Positions 4,822 through 7,282 of a stretch of 7,282 nucleotides of DNA are shown here, piece by piece. Each line of letters begins with the position of its first letter. Positions within the stretch are counted from its first letter, which is position 1. The notes below the pieces were generated by a model. The model ran no database searches and was not told where the DNA came from. It was given only the letters and a program-made list of their open reading frames with translations. The position numbers and the translations under genes are program-made. Origin of the DNA: Clostridiales bacterium (GTDB lineage: Bacteria; Bacillota; Clostridia; Oscillospirales; Acutalibacteraceae); contig JAJBVC010000058.1 in assembly GCA_020860025.1 (NCBI GenBank), forward strand, positions 1-7,282. The letters are read 5' to 3'.

Positions 4822-6765
4822 TTATCTTATTTTTGTTCCGGGCGGCATTGAATCAACAAACAGCACCTTTACGTCATCTTCGCTGACATCACCGGCAAGA
4901 AGCATTCCGTTGCTCATTTCGCCGCAAAGCTTTGCAGGCTTCAGATTTGAAACGATAACAACGCTTTTGCCGATGAGCTCGTCAGGCTTGTACCAAGGGG
5001 AAATTCCCGATACAATCTGCCTTGGCTGATTGCTTCCGTCATCAAGAATTATTTTGAGAAGTTTTTTAGCTCTTTTAACAGGTTCACAGTCTGTAATTTT
5101 TGCAACTTTAAGTTCAATTTTTGAAAAATCATCAAAAGAAATTTGAGCAATTCCTTCTATTTCATTTGAAGCGGTTTCATCCGCTTTTTCGGCAGCCTTA
5201 TTCTTTTCTTCAATTTCTGACAGCATTTTTTCAGTGTCAATTCTTGCAAAAAGCGCCTGAGCCTCATTTACAGTCGTGCCCGGCTTTGTACCGTTAAACT
5301 GTGAAAGAGAATCATATGATTTTACATCGCAGTTCATCTGCGCAAGGATTTTTTCGCCTGTTTCGGGCATAAACGGTAAAAGCAAAACTGCAATAAACCT
5401 GATTGATTCAAGAAGATTATATAAAACCGTACCGAGTCTTGAACGCTTGCTTTCATCCTTTGCAAGTGACCACGGTGTAGTTTCGTCAATATATTTGTTA
5501 GAACGCTTTGCAAGATTTAATACAGCCTCAATAGCGTCTGCAACTCTGTATGTTTCAAAGCATTTTTCAACCTTAGCAACAGTGTCAAACGCAAACTGTT
5601 TAAGCTCATCGTCAACAGCTTCGGGTGAATCGGGCTCACAGATAATGCCGTTAAAATATTTGTTTTGCATTGCAACAGTACGGTTTACAAGATTGCCAAA
5701 AGTATTTGCAAGGTCGGAGTTATAACGCTCAATAATCGTTTCATAAGTGATAGAACCGTCGGAAGCATATGGCATTTCGCTCAAAAGGTAATACCTTACA
5801 GCGTCAACACCGAGCAGCTCAACAAGCTCGTCAGCGTAAATAACATTGCCCCTTGATTTACTCATTTTGTCCTTACCGAAAAGAAGCCACGGATGACCAA
5901 ATACCTGCTTTGGCAGCGGTTCGCCAAGCGCCATAAGTATAATAGGCCAATAAATTGTATGGAAACGTACAATATCCTTACCTATAATATGAACGTCAGC
6001 AGGCCAATATTTTTTGTACTGCTCGCTTGAACCGTCAGGGTCATAGCCTAAAGCTGTAATATAGTTTGAAAGTGCGTCAATCCAAACGTATATTACGTGA
6101 TTTTCATCAAATGTAACGGGAATTCCCCATTTAACAGATGTACGGCTTACACATAAATCATGAAGTCCGGGCTTAATGAAATTGTTGAGCATTTCTTTTT
6201 TTCTTGCTTCGGGATAAATGAAATTTTCATTTTGCTCAATAAATTCCTCAAGCTGTTTTTGATATTTTGAAAGCTTTAAGAAATAAGCCTCCTCTTTAGC
6301 CGGCTTAACCTCTCTGCCGCAGTCAGGGCATTTACCGTCAACAAGCTGACTTTCAGTCCAGAAGGATTCGCACGGAGTACAGTACATTCCCTCATATTCG
6401 CCCTTATAAATGTCGCCTTGGTCGTAGAGCTTTTTGAAAATCTTTTGAACTGTTTTTTCGTGATAATCGTCTGTAGTTCTTATGAATTTATCATAGCTTA
6501 CGTTGAGCATATCGCAAATATCTTTTATCTCGCCTGCAACTTTGTCAACATACTGCTTAGGGGTGACGTTTGCTTTTTTTGCATATTCTTCAATTTTTTG
6601 ACCATGCTCGTCGGTTCCCGTGAGCATAAAAACATCATAGCCCTGTAATCTCTTGTATCTTGCGATTGCGTCTGTTAAAACAATCTCATAGCTGTTGCCT
6701 ATATGAGGCTTGCGTGACGTATATGCAATTGCTGTTGTTATATAGAACTTTCCTTTTTCTTCCAT
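4822..6765 (-). CDS. metG: Methionyl-tRNA synthetase
   Basis: Class I synthetase that charges tRNA-Met and initiator tRNA with methionine, using ATP in the cytoplasm. The 647-residue protein is full length. Rossmann-fold motifs: the HIGH-type signature reads HIGN (21-24), GTDEHG lies at 50-55, and KMSKS at 300-304. The connective-peptide zinc knuckle is intact, with C129/C132 and C146/C149. An anticodon-binding helical region (about 350-500) is followed by a charged linker (about 512-535) and a C-terminal tRNA-binding domain of the EMAP-II/Trbp111 type (about 541-647, ISFDDFSKIELKVAKI onward), which promotes dimerisation in relatives. Asn in place of the last His of HIGH is, as I recall it, common in clostridial MetRS and need not mean loss of activity. 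The ATG has a textbook AGGAGG 7 nt upstream. Only 24 nt separate it from nagB, leaving no room for a T-box leader, so any methionine control must act further upstream. Confidence 0.97.
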   Translation of the reverse strand: MEEKGKFYITTAIAYTSRKPHIGNSYEIVLTDAIARYKRLQGYDVFMLTGTDEHGQKIEEYAKKANVTPKQYVDKVAGEIKDICDMLNVSYDKFIRTTDDYHEKTVQKIFKKLYDQGDIYKGEYEGMYCTPCESFWTESQLVDGKCPDCGREVKPAKEEAYFLKLSKYQKQLEEFIEQNENFIYPEARKKEMLNNFIKPGLHDLCVSRTSVKWGIPVTFDENHVIYVWIDALSNYITALGYDPDGSSEQYKKYWPADVHIIGKDIVRFHTIYWPIILMALGEPLPKQVFGHPWLLFGKDKMSKSRGNVIYADELVELLGVDAVRYYLLSEMPYASDGSITYETIIERYNSDLANTFGNLVNRTVAMQNKYFNGIICEPDSPEAVDDELKQFAFDTVAKVEKCFETYRVADAIEAVLNLAKRSNKYIDETTPWSLAKDESKRSRLGTVLYNLLESIRFIAVLLLPFMPETGEKILAQMNCDVKSYDSLSQFNGTKPGTTVNEAQALFARIDTEKMLSEIEEKNKAAEKADETASNEIEGIAQISFDDFSKIELKVAKITDCEPVKRAKKLLKIILDDGSNQPRQIVSGISPWYKPDELIGKSVVIVSNLKPAKLCGEMSNGMLLAGDVSEDDVKVLFVDSMPPGTKIR

Positions 6766-6772
6766 TTTTTAG

Positions 6773-6778
6773 CCTCCT
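6773..6778 (-). promoter_or_regulatory. Consensus ribosome binding site of metG
   Basis: AGGAGG on the minus strand, 7 nt before ATG 6765 and within the 24-nt nagB-metG gap. It fixes the metG start and shows that metG has its own translation signal inside the operon. Confidence 0.85.
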
Positions 6779-6789
6779 GAAAATATGTA

Positions 6790-7282
6790 TTAAAGAAGTG
6801 ACGCTGCGCCCTTGTCAATCATAAGCGTAACATCGGTATGGAATTGAAGCACCGACGCCGGACATTCGGGCGTTACGTTGCCGTCAATAAGCTGTTTGAT
6901 TGCCTTTGCCTTATTTTCACCGATTGCGATGATTAAAATTCGCTTAGCCTGCATTATTGAGCCTATGCCCATTGTAACGGCATGAGTCGGAACATCTTCG
7001 ATTGAGTCAAAAAATCGGCTGTTATCCTTGATAGTGCTTTCCTTTAAAGCAACAACGTGGCTCCATCTCTGAAAACTGTCTGACGGCTCGTTAAAAGCAA
7101 TATGACCGTTTGAACCGATTCCGAGAAGCTGAATGTCAATTCCGCCCGCTTTTTTTATTTTATCCTCATACGCCTTGCACTCAGCTTCCAAGTCGTCGGC
7201 ATTTCCGTTTAGGAAATTGATATTTTCTTCAGGAATATTAACGTGGTCAAAAAGGTTTTTGTACATAAAGCTGTGATATGAG
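6790..7282 (-). CDS. nagB: Glucosamine-6-phosphate deaminase, N-terminal part outside window
   Basis: NagB converts glucosamine 6-phosphate to fructose 6-phosphate and ammonia, feeding amino sugars from cell-wall or host glycans into glycolysis. The visible C-terminal part, about two thirds of the protein, carries SY-x-SFM-x-KNLFDHV at the window edge, ENINFLNGNA, the catalytic-loop GIGSNGHIAFNEP, NSRFFDSI, TMGIGSI and a PASVLQFHTDVTLMID tail. The Met at 7264-7266 is internal: the frame stays open to the edge, and the preceding residues match the family, so roughly 80-85 residues are missing only because the window ends. In E. coli NagB the loop reads NDGHIAF with a catalytic Asp; here it reads SNGHIAF. 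Asn there is also my recollection for Bacillus NagB, so I do not treat it as a defect. The tail is short, as in Firmicutes rather than enterobacteria. It lies 24 nt upstream of metG on the same strand; a nagA-like partner may lie beyond the edge. Confidence 0.95.
   Translation of the reverse strand, partial: SYHSFMYKNLFDHVNIPEENINFLNGNADDLEAECKAYEDKIKKAGGIDIQLLGIGSNGHIAFNEPSDSFQRWSHVVALKESTIKDNSRFFDSIEDVPTHAVTMGIGSIMQAKRILIIAIGENKAKAIKQLIDGNVTPECPASVLQFHTDVTLMIDKGAASLL

Noticed and set aside
5276..5856. Two plus-strand frames (149 and 63 codons) opposite metG
   Set aside because: Shadows of the metG coding sequence; translations show no domain.
6418..6648. 76-codon hydrophobic plus-strand frame opposite metG
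   Set aside because: Looks membrane-like, but it is the antisense of metG and lacks a start signal.
6694..6705. HIGN instead of HIGH in methionyl-tRNA synthetase as a sign of a non-functional or duplicated enzyme
   Set aside because: All other catalytic, zinc and tRNA-binding elements are intact, and this variant is, as I recall, usual among clostridial enzymes.
6856..7150. Loss of a catalytic Asp in NagB (SNGHIAF instead of NDGHIAF)
   Set aside because: From memory, Firmicutes NagB proteins also carry Asn there, so I treat it as a lineage feature, not a defect.
1..7282. CRISPR arrays, insertion-sequence ends, tRNA or rRNA genes, integrase sites
   Set aside because: No regularly spaced repeats, transposase motifs, cloverleaf-like segments or rRNA-like stretches were seen on reading both strands.

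Overview
The window looks like a chromosomal segment from a low-to-moderate G+C Gram-positive anaerobe, most likely a gut-type Clostridia relative (Ruminococcus/Eubacterium/Oscillospiraceae neighbourhood). This rests on AT-leaning sequence, GAAAGG/AGGAGG ribosome binding sites, a Firmicutes-style MetRS and NagB, the metG-tatD gene order known from Firmicutes, and a tiny Cys/Gly-rich membrane peptide of a kind seen in spore-forming Clostridia. The assignment is inference; no rRNA or other taxonomic marker is present.

Left part (1-1270, + strand). An unrecognised acidic protein (2-970, probably entered part-way through) contains two diverged copies of a module of about 130-140 residues, each ending in TIPDVYV-x-KD. 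After it comes a 39-codon gene (1048-1167) for a peptide with eight cysteines flanking one hydrophobic helix. It has a strong ribosome binding site and a possible late-sporulation (sigma-K-like) promoter. A GC-rich hairpin zone (1195-1264) follows.

Centre (1299-3974, + strand). A clear TTGACA/TATATT promoter, overlapped by a 10-bp direct repeat and a 10-bp palindrome, precedes three genes: a synthetase-only (p)ppGpp synthetase (small alarmone synthetase), an OmpR-type response regulator with an altered DNA-binding domain, and a membrane histidine kinase. Spacing (17 and 93 nt), a common strand and no internal terminator suggest one transcription unit linking an envelope signal to alarmone synthesis. 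The regulator and kinase share an 11-nt translation-start element. A bidirectional terminator (3988-4033) closes this unit.

Right part (4041-7282, - strand). Reading leftward from the edge come the C-terminal two thirds of glucosamine-6-phosphate deaminase (nagB), methionyl-tRNA synthetase (metG), and a TatD-family metal-dependent hydrolase (tatD). Gaps are 24 and 13 nt, so this looks like an operon that mixes amino-sugar catabolism with a housekeeping pair. Its promoter is outside the window. These three genes are ordinary; the centre and left part hold the less familiar material. No tRNA, rRNA, CRISPR array, insertion sequence or origin was seen, and no stretch above 300 bases lacks a gene.
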